In this document: one piece after another, positions 63,962 through 64,000 of the stretch
Numbering within the stretch: the stretch's first letter is position 1
How the letters are laid out: every line of letters starts with the position of its first letter
Assembly: GCF_003054555.1 (NCBI RefSeq)
Contig: NZ_CP026304.1
Span: forward strand, 3,286,001 to 3,350,000
Source of the DNA: Streptomyces lunaelactis
GTDB taxonomy: Bacteria > Actinomycetota > Actinomycetes > Streptomycetales > Streptomycetaceae
Length of the DNA stretch: 64,000 nucleotides
Direction: 5' to 3'
The notes under the pieces: model-generated
Database searches by the model: none
Seen by the model: the letters and a program-made list of their open reading frames with translations, nothing else
Told to the model about the DNA's origin: nothing
Program-made: the position numbers and the translations under genes

Positions 63962-64000
63962 GAAGGCTCCCCCCGTGCGTGCCGTCGGACAGACACACAT

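Overview
The window is chromosomal DNA of a Streptomyces or very close relative. Base composition is high-GC throughout, coding regions show the usual third-position GC bias, and many markers are genus-typical: SsgA-like sporulation protein, DasR-type operators, DUF1707 and DUF445 proteins, class F sortase, PQQ-propeller Ser/Thr kinases and RDD proteins. Gene order from the peroxiredoxin/rdgB/rph/nag block through the sulfur, NAD, hppD and helicase blocks resembles, as I remember it, the conserved core of the S. coelicolor chromosome near SCO2900-SCO2950. Most of the window is therefore core genome with small accessory or damaged spots.

Layout. 1-6.8 kb: a partial gene divergent from a TetR regulator with twin operators, a DUF445 membrane protein, a secreted SGNH hydrolase, two secreted proteins of unknown role (one frameshifted) and a DUF1707 protein. 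6.8-13.7 kb: an ABC-2 exporter operon, a class A penicillin-binding protein, a guanidinium-type SMR exporter behind a guanidine-III riboswitch, a GroES-like protein, a DUF3618 protein and a Bcp peroxiredoxin. 13.8-19.3 kb: an unusual UAG tRNA, rdgB, a lipoprotein, rph, and the N-acetylglucosamine PTS genes nagF/nagE1/nagE2 with DasR operators. 19.3-25 kb: a metallo-beta-lactamase-fold hydrolase, tandem repeats, a frameshifted PemK/MazF-like gene, and the cysM-cysO-mec sulfur-carrier cysteine pathway with a cysteine-containing leader peptide and an inserted ABC ATPase pseudogene, then an amino-acid permease.

25-37 kb: DUF2017-clpS, pncB and pncA (NAD salvage), an M6 metalloprotease, RDD proteins, SsgG-like protein, SpoIIE-type phosphatase and a GNAT acetyltransferase. 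37-46.8 kb: VOC protein, glycolate-oxidase-like flavoprotein, frameshifted TPR protein, sortase with a probable surface partner, a two-component system, hppD and its divergent Lrp regulator. 46.8-53.3 kb: ArsR-like regulator with TTGCAA boxes, Lon-like protease, IclR regulator, superfamily II helicase and an MFS exporter with two compensating frame changes. 53.4-54.5 kb: tRNA-Cys followed by a roughly 1-kb insert ending in a near-copy of the tRNA 3' end. 55-64 kb: three overlapping or close kinase genes (the first a pseudokinase) facing a membrane-anchored protein and two ESX/WXG-like proteins.

Systems that work together: the nag genes share DasR operators; mec-cysO-cysM form one sulfur-transfer pathway; pncA and pncB are consecutive NAD-salvage steps; sortase and its neighbour probably act at the cell surface; the kinase cluster and ESX-like genes may form one signalling and secretion-related locus. 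Several genes carry single-base reading-frame breaks, which could be real decay or assembly error and should be verified before they are called pseudogenes. I saw no CRISPR array, rRNA operon, complete prophage or biosynthetic gene cluster.
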